NCBI RefSeq assembly: GCF_900163965.1
Contig: NZ_FULE01000008.1
Span: 62,001 to 126,000, forward strand
From: Vibrio ruber DSM 16370
GTDB lineage: Bacteria; Pseudomonadota; Gammaproteobacteria; Enterobacterales; Vibrionaceae
DNA length: 64,000 nucleotides
Reading direction: 5' to 3'
The position numbers and the translations under genes were made by a program. The notes beneath the pieces are model-generated. The model was not told the origin of the DNA, did no database searches, and saw nothing but the letters and a program-made list of their open reading frames with translations. Numbering within the stretch: the first letter of the stretch is position 1; each line of letters opens with the position of its first letter. Positions 8,881 through 18,834 of this stretch are shown piece after piece.

Positions 8881-9286
8881 ACCAGTGAGTATTTTGCTGG
8901 TCGAAGACGATGACATCGATGCGATGAGTGTGGAAAGAGCGATGCGAAAAATGCAATTGTTCAATCCTGTCATTCGTGCCATTGATGGGATTGAAGCACT
9001 GGAAATTCTGCGTGCAGGTCAGGTTGAACGCCCCTTTATTATCCTGCTCGACTTAAACTTACCGAGAATGGGCGGGCTGGAGTTACTGCGGGTGATTCGT
9101 GAAGATGAAGCACTCAGGGATTCGGTTATCTTTATTTTAACCACATCAAATAATGAAGAAGAAATTGCGCAGGCATACCAAAAGAATGTTGCCGGATATC
9201 TGGTTAAATCGTCTGTAAACCAAAATTTCGACCCGATATTAGCATTTCTTGAACACTACTGGCGATTGGTTGAAATCCCGCATTGA
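8858..9286 (+). CDS. CheY/Rcp1-like single-domain response regulator
   Basis: Receiver domain without an output domain, 142 residues. The acidic pocket is LLVEDDDID, the phospho-acceptor is Asp65 in ILLDLNLPRMGG, followed by the conserved Thr in FILTTSNN and Lys in GYLVKSS. It overlaps the end of the CHASE kinase gene by 23 bp, so the two are translationally coupled. It probably relays phosphate from that kinase to the REC-GGDEF-EAL protein encoded next, or acts as a phosphate sink. The exact start is uncertain: tandem ATG codons at 8858/8861 or a GTG near 8886 are possible. Confidence 0.88.
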   Translation: MMRETKNKPVSILLVEDDDIDAMSVERAMRKMQLFNPVIRAIDGIEALEILRAGQVERPFIILLDLNLPRMGGLELLRVIREDEALRDSVIFILTTSNNEEEIAQAYQKNVAGYLVKSSVNQNFDPILAFLEHYWRLVEIPH

Positions 9287-9299
9287 GACGAGGAGTTTT

Positions 9300-11009
9300 A
9301 TGGATATTTTGATTATTGATGATGACGCGGTTGATCGGATGTCTGCCATAAGAACTTTGCGCCAGTCAGAATTGAGTTTAGATAAAATTGATCAGGCTGA
9401 TACTGCCACCGATGGTATTCGTTGCGCGGCTGAGAACGGCTATGACATCATTTTACTCGATTATCAGATTCCGCCTTCAAACGGTATTGAAATATTACGT
9501 GAAATCCGTGGGGGAAACGACTACTCCACCGCAATTGTCATGCTGAGCCATAGTAATGATGAAAATCTGGCGTTGTCCTGCATTGAAGCCGGTGCGCAAG
9601 ATTTTGTGATGAAAAGTGAAATAACCGCGTCACGCTTGAAACGTGCGATTTTAATTTCACAAGAGCGTCACTCACTCGAACAGCAGGTTCGGGAGAGCCA
9701 TGAGCGGTTACGCTATATTGCTGAGCGTGATAGTTTGACCGGGTTACGCAATCGATATTTTTTTGATGAAGCACTACGGGATGCAATTACCAAAAATTCG
9801 CGCAGTGGTGAGCAACTGGTACTGATGCTGTTAGACTTGGATAATTTCAAAAAAATCAATGATGTACTTGGCCATCAAGCGGGTGACAGCCTGCTTCAGG
9901 AGATTGCCCGGCGTCTGGAAAATCCGATCCGCAAAAGTGACAAACTGTGCCGTTTAGGCGGGGATGAATTTGCAATTCTCGTTTATGACCTGCCGCAGCT
10001 TGAGCATGTCCGGTTACTGGCTGATCGCATCTTAAAATCTTTAGAAAAACCGATGATAATTCAGGGGCAAACTGTCGCTGTCACCGCAAGTATCGGGGTC
10101 GCGACTTACCCGTTATGTGCGACGGATGCGACGGGGTTGATGAAATGTGCCGACGTCGCGATGTATCGCGCTAAAGAGCTTGGTCGCAACCGCGTTCAGT
10201 ATTATTCCCACGATTTTCATCAAAAAATGGTATCGCGGATGCAACTGGAATTTGACTTAAAGCAAGCGATTCAAGGCGATCAGTTGATTCTGTTTTTCCA
10301 ACCTCAGTTGGATACACACTCAGAACAGTTGGTCGGTGTCGAAGCGTTGATTCGTTGGCAACATCACGATTTAGGCATCATACAACCCGATGAATTTATT
10401 CCGATTGCAGAAGAATCTGACCTGATAATTGATATCGGCCGCTGGGTGATTCAAGCCGCTTGTCGCCAGTTTAGCCAATGGGTCGATGCTGCACAGGGAA
10501 CGCACATTCACTTTTCTATTGCGGTCAACCTTTCCGCACGTCAGTTAAAGGATCATGCATTGTCGGAGTTTCTACAAAACTGTTTAAAACAGTACAATAT
10601 TCCTGCAGATCTCGTTGAACTGGAGTTAACGGAAAGTCATCTGGAAAATAGTCTCAGTGCGATTGAAATGCTCAATAGCCTGTCAGATACCGGGGTAAAA
10701 CTCTCATTGGACGACTTTGGAACCGGGTACTCTTCTTTATCGCACTTGAGTCAGTTCCCGTTCAGTATTTTGAAAATTGATAAATCCTTTGTGCAAAGTT
10801 CTGATGATGAGAAACAGCGGACTTTACTCAGAGCCATTTGTGCGTTTGCTCACTCACTGGGATACGAAACCGTAGCCGAAGGGATTGAAACCGAAGCACA
10901 AAAAAGCTTTTGCCAGTCACTGAATGTGAACCGACTCCAAGGTTATTTGTTTTCACAACCTATTCCGGCACAAGCGTTCGAAAATATCTGGCTTCAGGGC
11001 ACGATTTAA
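9300..11009 (+). CDS. REC-GGDEF-EAL cyclic-di-GMP regulator
   Basis: Cytoplasmic protein of 569 residues combining three domains. An N-terminal receiver has phospho-acceptor Asp54 (IILLDYQIPP); a diguanylate cyclase domain has intact GGDEF at residues 220-224; a phosphodiesterase domain has intact EAL at 348-350, plus NLSARQL, ELTES, LDDFGTGYSSL and AEGIETE motifs. Both c-di-GMP synthesis and hydrolysis residues look competent, so output direction is not predictable. The ATG at 9300 follows GAGGAG by 6 nt and lies 13 bp after the preceding regulator's stop; an upstream in-frame start inside that gene is not needed. Together the three genes form one operon from membrane sensing to c-di-GMP control. 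Confidence 0.92.
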   Translation: MDILIIDDDAVDRMSAIRTLRQSELSLDKIDQADTATDGIRCAAENGYDIILLDYQIPPSNGIEILREIRGGNDYSTAIVMLSHSNDENLALSCIEAGAQDFVMKSEITASRLKRAILISQERHSLEQQVRESHERLRYIAERDSLTGLRNRYFFDEALRDAITKNSRSGEQLVLMLLDLDNFKKINDVLGHQAGDSLLQEIARRLENPIRKSDKLCRLGGDEFAILVYDLPQLEHVRLLADRILKSLEKPMIIQGQTVAVTASIGVATYPLCATDATGLMKCADVAMYRAKELGRNRVQYYSHDFHQKMVSRMQLEFDLKQAIQGDQLILFFQPQLDTHSEQLVGVEALIRWQHHDLGIIQPDEFIPIAEESDLIIDIGRWVIQAACRQFSQWVDAAQGTHIHFSIAVNLSARQLKDHALSEFLQNCLKQYNIPADLVELELTESHLENSLSAIEMLNSLSDTGVKLSLDDFGTGYSSLSHLSQFPFSILKIDKSFVQSSDDEKQRTLLRAICAFAHSLGYETVAEGIETEAQKSFCQSLNVNRLQGYLFSQPIPAQAFENIWLQGTI

Positions 11010-11036
11010 CGACCCGGACACGAGCGATGCAATACA

Positions 11037-13085
<2,049 letters not shown>

Positions 13086-13098
13086 TCAATGATTCGCC

Positions 13099-13136
13099 TG
13101 ACAGTGTCAATATTGTCGATGATTTTGACACTGTCA
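13099..13136. promoter_or_regulatory. Operator in the fadH-tetR divergent promoter
   Basis: A 12-bp perfect inverted repeat: TGACAGTGTCAA at 13099-13110 and TTGACACTGTCA at 13125-13136, 14 bp apart. Each arm is itself a palindrome (TGACA-G-TGTCA). The right arm overlaps a TTGACA box that could serve as the -35 of the tetR gene. Symmetry and location fit a TetR-type autoregulatory operator controlling both genes. Confidence 0.75.
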
Positions 13137-13159
13137 AGATTCATGTTAATTTACAGAGT

Positions 13160-13771
13160 ATGAAATCAAGAAAATTGAACTACCATCATGGTGATTTGCG
13201 CCGAAGCCTGTTGCAGTCAGCCAGCCTCATGCTGGGAGAGACCGGAATCGAAGGGTTGTCACTACGTAAACTGGCAGACCACGTCGGTGTGTCACGAACC
13301 GCGTTATATCACCATTTTCAGGATAAAAATGAATTACTCTGCGCGTTGGCTGAGCAGGGGTTTCATCACTGGTATCAGCGTACCCGTCAATTAATCGCAA
13401 GCGCTGAGTCTGATCACCACGAGACGTTTCGCCGCTTCTTCTATCACTATATTCATGATGCGACCACAACACCGGAAACATACGAGCTGATGTTTGGCCG
13501 CGCGATCTGGAAACAGGCGCAAGCGACGCCTGCATTAAAAGAAATTGCCTACCGCTGTTTTCAGTATCAGGTGGAAATTACCGCTCACTGGCAGCAACAG
13601 GGGCTTTTCCCTCAGGCTGAGGCTACCGTGCGCCTTGCACAGGTCATCTGGAGTACCATGCACGGTTTAGCGCGATTAGTTATTGATGGCGTGTATGCCG
13701 ATAGTCAACATATTGATGATATGTGTGACTGTGCGATTCGGATGTTGCTGACATCGAAAACTGAGGAATGA
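13160..13771 (+). CDS. TetR family transcriptional regulator
   Basis: Probable repressor of 203 residues, starting MKSRKLNYHHGDLR. The helix-turn-helix is in residues ~20-55 (GLSLRKLADHVGVSRTALYHHFQDK), with a C-terminal all-helical ligand domain of TetR_C type. A longer frame opens at 13076, but it would place the inverted-repeat operator at 13099-13136 inside the coding sequence and has no Shine-Dalgarno, so the ATG at 13160 is preferred. It is divergent from fadH, so it likely represses that gene and itself. The KLNYHHGDLR N-terminus is a recurrent feature of a TetR subgroup next to oxidoreductase genes. Confidence 0.85.
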   Translation: MKSRKLNYHHGDLRRSLLQSASLMLGETGIEGLSLRKLADHVGVSRTALYHHFQDKNELLCALAEQGFHHWYQRTRQLIASAESDHHETFRRFFYHYIHDATTTPETYELMFGRAIWKQAQATPALKEIAYRCFQYQVEITAHWQQQGLFPQAEATVRLAQVIWSTMHGLARLVIDGVYADSQHIDDMCDCAIRMLLTSKTEE

Positions 13772-13789
13772 AACAGAGACAGAAGAAAA

Positions 13790-13833
13790 ACATGTTGGGT
13801 ATTGCCTTGGGCTGTGGCGCCACCCAAACATGT
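13790..13833. other. Imperfect hairpin between convergent genes
   Basis: ACATGTTGGGT (13790-13800) can pair with ACCCAAACATGT (13822-13833) with one bulged base. It has no T tract. It may be a weak bidirectional terminator between the tetR gene and the small minus-strand gene. Confidence 0.35.
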
Positions 13834-13889
13834 GGGGGAATTTTGCTAAAAATTACTCAGTCGATTGGAATCAACCGATAAAATGTGAG

Positions 13890-14072
13890 CTATGCGCTGA
13901 ATAGAATCTCTCCGGATTCATTAAGACAAAGATGAGCTTGATGATTTTTGAGTAATTGAACGGCAAGCATCGGACTGACGGCTAACAACTCACCTTTGGT
14001 ATGGGAAATCGGCGCTTCCCATGCGTGGTCTCTGTGTTTTCCGTTTTGATCAAACTGAACTAAAACTTTCAT
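13890..14072 (-). CDS. Small hypothetical protein (60 aa)
   Basis: I do not recognise this protein. It is supported as a gene by a strong Shine-Dalgarno (GGAGAAG, 5 nt before the ATG at 14070-14072). Its composition is that of a normal folded protein: a beta-strand start MKVLVQFDQNG, then a helical stretch SPMLAVQLLKNHQ. It has no signal peptide, cysteine motif or membrane segment. It stands alone between the tetR gene and a 466-bp gene-free stretch. Confidence 0.6.
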   Translation of the reverse strand: MKVLVQFDQNGKHRDHAWEAPISHTKGELLAVSPMLAVQLLKNHQAHLCLNESGEILFSA

Positions 14073-14539
14073 ATTTACTTCTCCTCAACAACGGTTTTTA
14101 TTGAATTTTTTTAGTAACCTGAAAGTAAACGTAGCGTAAATGAACTGTTACTTCATTAGCTAAAAGTGAAAGATTAATTTGATAAAATGATTATTAATAT
14201 CATTAGTAAATATTACATCATACTTACATTCGATTATCTTACTATAGCTATTGAATATGGAGTGATTGTGCCTGACAGTACATCAGGTGAGCGGAGATAG
14301 TCGGTTCCTCCCTTGCGTGCTGATAAGTCAGGATGATTTTCCTTATCAAATTTTGAATATGGTTCATAAAGTATCACCTCTATCCGTGATCTCACCGAGT
14401 GATGGCAGTTGCTGGTGTCATATACTGAACTGTACTGCGTCCTTATCAGCGACAGACCTGTTACCTGTGTCAAGTCGTTGCGGTGGTGCAGACTGATGAA
14501 ACGGCCGAAGCATATGATCGATAATGTGGAGAGATATGA
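14073..14539. other. Gene-free stretch upstream of glycerate kinase
   Basis: 467 bp with an AT-rich left half and a more balanced right half. Short frames on both strands lack ribosome binding sites. It presumably contains the promoters of the flanking divergent genes. I see no operator or RNA structure I can defend. Confidence 0.4.
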
Positions 14540-15697
14540 ATGAGAATTGTGATTGCCCCTGATTCATTTAAAGAGAGCCTGAGTGCTGTTGAGGTGGCTG
14601 AGATTATAGCGCATAGCTGGCAGCAAGTTTTCCCTGAGGCGGAGTGTATTCACAAACCGGTTACCGATGGCGGGGAAGGGTTTGTTGATGCAATGGTCTG
14701 CGCTTCTCAAGGGCAAAAAATCACCGCACGGGTTCAGAACCCGCTTGGGGTTACTATTGATGCAGCGTGGGGACTGAGCCACGATCGACAAACGGCATTT
14801 ATCGAAATGGCGGCAGCCAGCGGATTGGCGTTGCTGGCGACTGAGCAACGTAACCCGCTGCTGACCACAAGTTTCGGCACCGGAGAATTGATCCGGGCTG
14901 CACTTGATGAGGGCGTTCGTCATCTGGTGCTGGGCATTGGTGGTAGTGCGACCAATGATGGTGGTGTCGGGATGATGCAGGCTTTGGGCGCATCGTTTGT
15001 TGATGCACAAGGGCAAAAGTTGTCGCCCGGCGGAGCGATGTTGTCTCAGCTTGATTCGATTGATCTCTCCGGTTTAGATTCACGCTTGCAGTCATGTCAG
15101 ATTGAGGTGGCCTGTGATGTGACGAATCCATTGACCGGGGAGACGGGGGCGTCGGCGATTTATGGGCCACAGAAAGGTGCAACACCGGCAATGGTACGGG
15201 CGCTGGATAGAGCCTTGACAAATTATGCCGGGGTTATTGAAAGACAGCTCGGTAAAACCGTTGACTCGCAGCCCGGAGCCGGGGCTGCCGGTGGCGTGGG
15301 TGCCGCGCTGATGGCGTTTCTCGATGCACAATTGTCCCCGGGGATTGAACTGGTGATCAAAGCATTGGATCTGGCACCGGAGATTGCCCGTTGCGATTTA
15401 GTGATTACCGGTGAAGGATGTCTTGATTCACAGAGTCTCAATGGCAAAGTACCGGTTGGGATAGCCCGGCTTGCAAAACGTTACGGGAAACCGGTGATTG
15501 CGATTGCCGGCAGTGTAAAGGCAACCCACCAGCAGCTCCGTGAGGTTGGTATTGATGCCGCTTTTGGTACGGTACAATCAGTGATGACACTTGAAGATGC
15601 ATTGACTCAGGCCAGTCATCACCTTGAGCAGACCACTACTCAGATTGCTCGTTTGGTACACATTGCTGGCAGGCAGATCACAAGTGAGTCGGTATAA
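14540..15697 (+). CDS. Glycerate 2-kinase (GarK/GlxK family)
   Basis: Phosphorylates D-glycerate to 2-phosphoglycerate, the last step of glycolate/glucarate-type degradation. The 385-residue length matches the family (about 380). Conserved parts are the N-terminal IAPDSFKESLSAVEVAE, the glycine-rich VTDGGEGF and GIGGSATNDGGVGM, and the C-terminal DLVITGEGCLDSQSLNGKVP that carries catalytic residues. A GGAGAG lies 6 nt before the ATG. No other genes of a glycerate pathway are adjacent, so which pathway it serves is open. Confidence 0.9.
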   Translation: MRIVIAPDSFKESLSAVEVAEIIAHSWQQVFPEAECIHKPVTDGGEGFVDAMVCASQGQKITARVQNPLGVTIDAAWGLSHDRQTAFIEMAAASGLALLATEQRNPLLTTSFGTGELIRAALDEGVRHLVLGIGGSATNDGGVGMMQALGASFVDAQGQKLSPGGAMLSQLDSIDLSGLDSRLQSCQIEVACDVTNPLTGETGASAIYGPQKGATPAMVRALDRALTNYAGVIERQLGKTVDSQPGAGAAGGVGAALMAFLDAQLSPGIELVIKALDLAPEIARCDLVITGEGCLDSQSLNGKVPVGIARLAKRYGKPVIAIAGSVKATHQQLREVGIDAAFGTVQSVMTLEDALTQASHHLEQTTTQIARLVHIAGRQITSESV

Positions 15698-15886
15698 AGC
15701 GCAAAAATTTGTGGTTCTCAGGACAAAAAATCAGCTAACATCTTGAAAATTACCTATAAACCGCCACAATTTGATTAGTAAGAAATCGATAAGTAAAAAA
15801 TAGATCGTCATCAAGCGAAGTGATTCAATTGATGAATTTCGGTGGCAGCATAAAGTTTGGCGGCCCAATACTCGTGGGGGAATCGG

Positions 15887-16639
15887 ATGAAACGACCATG
15901 GAAGTCATGGATAATATTAATGCTGTTGAGTGGGCTGATGGGATGTAGCAATACGGGATCTGTCACAAGCGAGTCAGTATCGGCAAGCCCGCGTGAGGCG
16001 AACCATACGGAACGCGAAAAAGTCATGCAGCAGATCGATCAATCTTATGGATATGAATTCGCGCCCCAAAGCGATGTTGCAACGCAGGAGACATCGAGCA
16101 CCCCTGCTGGTGTGAGTGACATGCCCGAGAAGATGACCGTTGAGCCGGATCGCGAGAATAAAACGGCTTTGGTTGAGGCTCAGGAGATGAACCCTGTTAC
16201 CGAGGAATCTTCCCCTCAGCCGGCAAAAGCCGATCAGCAAGATTGGGCCTACCTGCCGGGAATCGATGAAAAGTTTCCGACTCAGCTCGATCAGGATGCA
16301 GAAATATCCCGGTTATCGGTGACGGATATCAGCTATTTTCAACGCAGTGGTCAGGACTGGGTTCAGTTCAGTATGCAGTCGGGTCAGCGTAAAAGCGCTT
16401 CCGTCAGTTTACCGATCATGCGTTGGATGAATACCGCATCAGGCAAAACACATACGGCCGATGAACGACATGCGGTGGTGGTGACGTGGGTTGAATTTGG
16501 TCAAGCGATCAAAGAGCGAACTGAATTTATGTTGGTCGATGCTGCGCAGCAGAGTCGTTACCCCGTCAGGATCGGACAAAGCTTTTTCCGGGATATGGCG
16601 TCGCATGAAACCGCTCAGCTTATTGAGTTTTTTCACTAA
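15887..16639 (+). CDS. Putative lipoprotein of unknown function
   Basis: 250-residue protein with a clear lipoprotein signal: MKRPWKSWIILMLL then the lipobox LMGC, so Cys19 would be lipidated. Residues ~25-115 are low-complexity, rich in Glu, Ser, Thr and Pro, and probably form a flexible linker. Residues ~120-250 look folded (LSVTDISYFQRSGQDWVQFS and following strands). I do not recognise the fold. The ATG at 15887 follows GGGGGA; the upstream in-frame start at 15857 would bury the signal peptide. A strong terminator follows, so it is monocistronic. Confidence 0.75.
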   Translation: MKRPWKSWIILMLLSGLMGCSNTGSVTSESVSASPREANHTEREKVMQQIDQSYGYEFAPQSDVATQETSSTPAGVSDMPEKMTVEPDRENKTALVEAQEMNPVTEESSPQPAKADQQDWAYLPGIDEKFPTQLDQDAEISRLSVTDISYFQRSGQDWVQFSMQSGQRKSASVSLPIMRWMNTASGKTHTADERHAVVVTWVEFGQAIKERTEFMLVDAAQQSRYPVRIGQSFFRDMASHETAQLIEFFH

Positions 16640-16700
16640 TAATATGAATAAAAAATAAAATGATGGTTTAAAAACAAGCATTTGATATGACCTATTACTC

Positions 16701-16738
16701 AATGGCCTCAGATATTTTGATTTCTGAGGCCATTTTTT
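16701..16738 (+). terminator. Rho-independent terminator after lipoprotein gene
   Basis: A 12-bp stem (AATGGCCTCAGA at 16701-16712 with its complement at 16723-16734) with a 10-nt loop, ending in a T run. Confidence 0.9.
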
Positions 16739-17019
16739 ATCAAAACTATCCTTGTAACACGCCAGTTTAGCTCTTTATCCAATAGAAGACTTCAATTCAA
16801 CGACACGATCACAAATTGATATTTCGTTTTAAAAATATATAGACGAGAATAACAAAAAAATGAAGTGCTATCTCTCTTAAATTCAATTCGGTGATACGCT
16901 ATATGCGATCTGATTTATATTTTGGATCTATATATGAGTGGTTTGTCATGCTGTTCTTCATTTGTGGAGAAACTGCCTGATAAACCTCGATATCAGCGTT
17001 TTAACGCAAAGGAGAAAAC
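16739..17019. other. Xylanase gene upstream region
   Basis: AT-rich region that should hold the xylanase promoter. A 69-codon open frame starting at 16938 overlaps the xylanase start and is not supported as a gene. I see no clear operator. Confidence 0.4.
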
Positions 17020-18528
17020 ATGAAGGAAAGAACACAACGACAATGGCTAGGTTTCAATACGAGACAGATCCGGGGCAAAGCTGCACCAGTTCTGACAGTT
17101 ATCGCTGCCTTGATGATCCCATTTACAGGGGCAATGGCCAGCAGTGAAGCAGATGTCAGTACGGCATCGTCAGGTTTTGCTGCATATTATGCTTCAGAGT
17201 CATTTGCCGGACTGGCAAATAATGGTGGGGTTGAAGATGGATTAACTAACTGGTCATCGATTGGTGGTTATATCACCCGTACCAATCAGGCAAGTCATAG
17301 TGGTGCGGCAAGTGTACAGATTTTAAACCGCAACGCGACTTGGAATGGCATTACATTTAAGCCTGCGCCATTAATCAATGGTAAAAAGTATAATGTATCC
17401 GTCTGGGTCAGACTGGCTCCGGGATCTCAGAGTACTAACATTATCCTGACTGGTAAACGGACAGATGATAGTGATAGTTCGACCACTAACGAATATACCC
17501 GGATTGCAAGCGCACGCGCCACCGACTACCAGTGGACTGAGCTGAAAGGTTCATACACCCAGTCCGGCACACCGTTCCAGCATTTCATCATTGAATCTGA
17601 CAATAGCAGAGTCAGTTACTATGCAGATGACATGTCGGTTGAAGATGTTGGCGGTGGTGATCCCGGCGATCCTGGTAACCCCGGAAACGGTAAAAAATTC
17701 GTCGGAAATATCACCACTTCTGGTCAGGTTCGCGGGGATTTCGCCAGATATTGGGATCAGATCACACCTGAAAATGAAGGTAAATGGGGATCCGTTGAAA
17801 GAACGCGTGATGTTTACAACTGGAGTGGGGTTGATGCCTCTTATAACTATGCGAAACAGCATAACATTCCGTTTAAACAGCATACGTTTGTCTGGGGAAA
17901 TCAGTATCCGACCTGGATGGATAGATTAAGTCCATCTGAGCAGGCGGGCGAAATCGAAGAATGGATCCGTGATTTCTGTCATCGCTATCCTGATGTTGCG
18001 ATGATTGATGTTGTGAACGAAGCAACACCGGGCCATGCGCCGGCTGAGTACGCCAGAAGAGCCTTTGGTAATGATTGGATCATCAAGTCATTCCAACTGG
18101 CACGTAAATATTGTCCGAATGCAACATTGATTCTGAACGATTACAACGTGTTAAGCTGGAACACAAATGAGTTCATCGCGATGGCAAGACCTGCCGTACA
18201 AGCTGGGGTTGTCGATGCAATCGGGCTACAAGCACATGGTTTGGAAAACTTCTCAGTATCTCAATTGCAAGCAAATCTGAATAAGATCGCAGCGTTAGGG
18301 CTACCGATTTATATTTCTGAATATGACGTTGCCAGAGGGAATGATCAGGAACAACTGAATGTCATGAGACAACAGTTCCCGTTATTCTATAACTCTGATG
18401 CGGTTGCTGGGATTACGTTGTGGGGATATGTTGTCGGCAGAACATGGGTCGATGGCTCTGGTCTGATTTATGATAACGGATCACCACGTCCGGCAATGAA
18501 TTGGCTGATGAACTACTTAGGCCGATAA
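17020..18528 (+). CDS. Secreted GH10 endo-1,4-beta-xylanase with N-terminal CBM
   Basis: Extracellular enzyme cleaving internal beta-1,4-xylosidic bonds. The 502 residues comprise an extended N-terminus and Sec signal peptide (VLTVIAALMIPFTGAMA, cleavage near residue 40), a CBM4/9/22-type beta-sandwich module (about 60-215), a Gly/Pro/Asp linker (GGGDPGDPGNPGNG, about 217-230) and the GH10 barrel (about 235-502). The acid/base is Glu334 in DVVNEATP and the nucleophile is Glu434 in YISEYD. GGAGAAAAC precedes the ATG. It is monocistronic with a terminator downstream. Together with xylB at the left edge it supports xylan use. Confidence 0.92.
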   Translation: MKERTQRQWLGFNTRQIRGKAAPVLTVIAALMIPFTGAMASSEADVSTASSGFAAYYASESFAGLANNGGVEDGLTNWSSIGGYITRTNQASHSGAASVQILNRNATWNGITFKPAPLINGKKYNVSVWVRLAPGSQSTNIILTGKRTDDSDSSTTNEYTRIASARATDYQWTELKGSYTQSGTPFQHFIIESDNSRVSYYADDMSVEDVGGGDPGDPGNPGNGKKFVGNITTSGQVRGDFARYWDQITPENEGKWGSVERTRDVYNWSGVDASYNYAKQHNIPFKQHTFVWGNQYPTWMDRLSPSEQAGEIEEWIRDFCHRYPDVAMIDVVNEATPGHAPAEYARRAFGNDWIIKSFQLARKYCPNATLILNDYNVLSWNTNEFIAMARPAVQAGVVDAIGLQAHGLENFSVSQLQANLNKIAALGLPIYISEYDVARGNDQEQLNVMRQQFPLFYNSDAVAGITLWGYVVGRTWVDGSGLIYDNGSPRPAMNWLMNYLGR

Positions 18529-18608
18529 TCAATGGAGTGATGCAGATATGTTCTGTTCACCATTTGGAACCGGTGGTTGAACGAGCGTATTGATCTACTA
18601 CATTGACG

Positions 18609-18640
18609 ATCCCCTCGGGCATTTGTCTGAGGGGATTTTT
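18609..18640 (+). terminator. Terminator of the xylanase gene
   Basis: Stem ATCCCCTC (18609-18616) / GAGGGGAT (18629-18636), then a T run. Confidence 0.88.
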
Positions 18641-18764
18641 CATATCTGGGGATTGGTAGCGGGTTATTTATATCCGGTTATTTATTGCCGGTCATTTGGA
18701 GGAAGCATCGCGATAGTGACATCCGTCATGACCCATCTTATGGTTGATAGTTGAGCGTCGAATA

Positions 18765-18795
18765 TAAAAAAGCCAGTGGGATGATTCCCACTGGC
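18765..18795 (-). terminator. Terminator of the fruBKA operon
   Basis: On the minus strand, a 10-bp perfect stem (plus-strand GCCAGTGGGA at 18772-18781, TCCCACTGGC at 18786-18795, 4-nt loop) is followed by T residues (plus-strand A run 18766-18771). It lies 40 bp past the fruA stop. Confidence 0.9.
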
Positions 18796-18834
18796 AAACC
18801 GTATTTCATGGTGCAATAGAGTGCACCGGGAGAT

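Larger units (their letters stand above)
18529..18834. other. Intergenic region between convergent xylanase and fruA
   Basis: 306 bp with no gene; it holds the two terminators listed separately. Between them is unremarkable sequence. Confidence 0.5.

Noticed and set aside
16938..17147. 69-codon open frame overlapping the xylanase start
   Set aside because: It overlaps the signal-peptide coding region in another frame; the xylanase start has the ribosome site.
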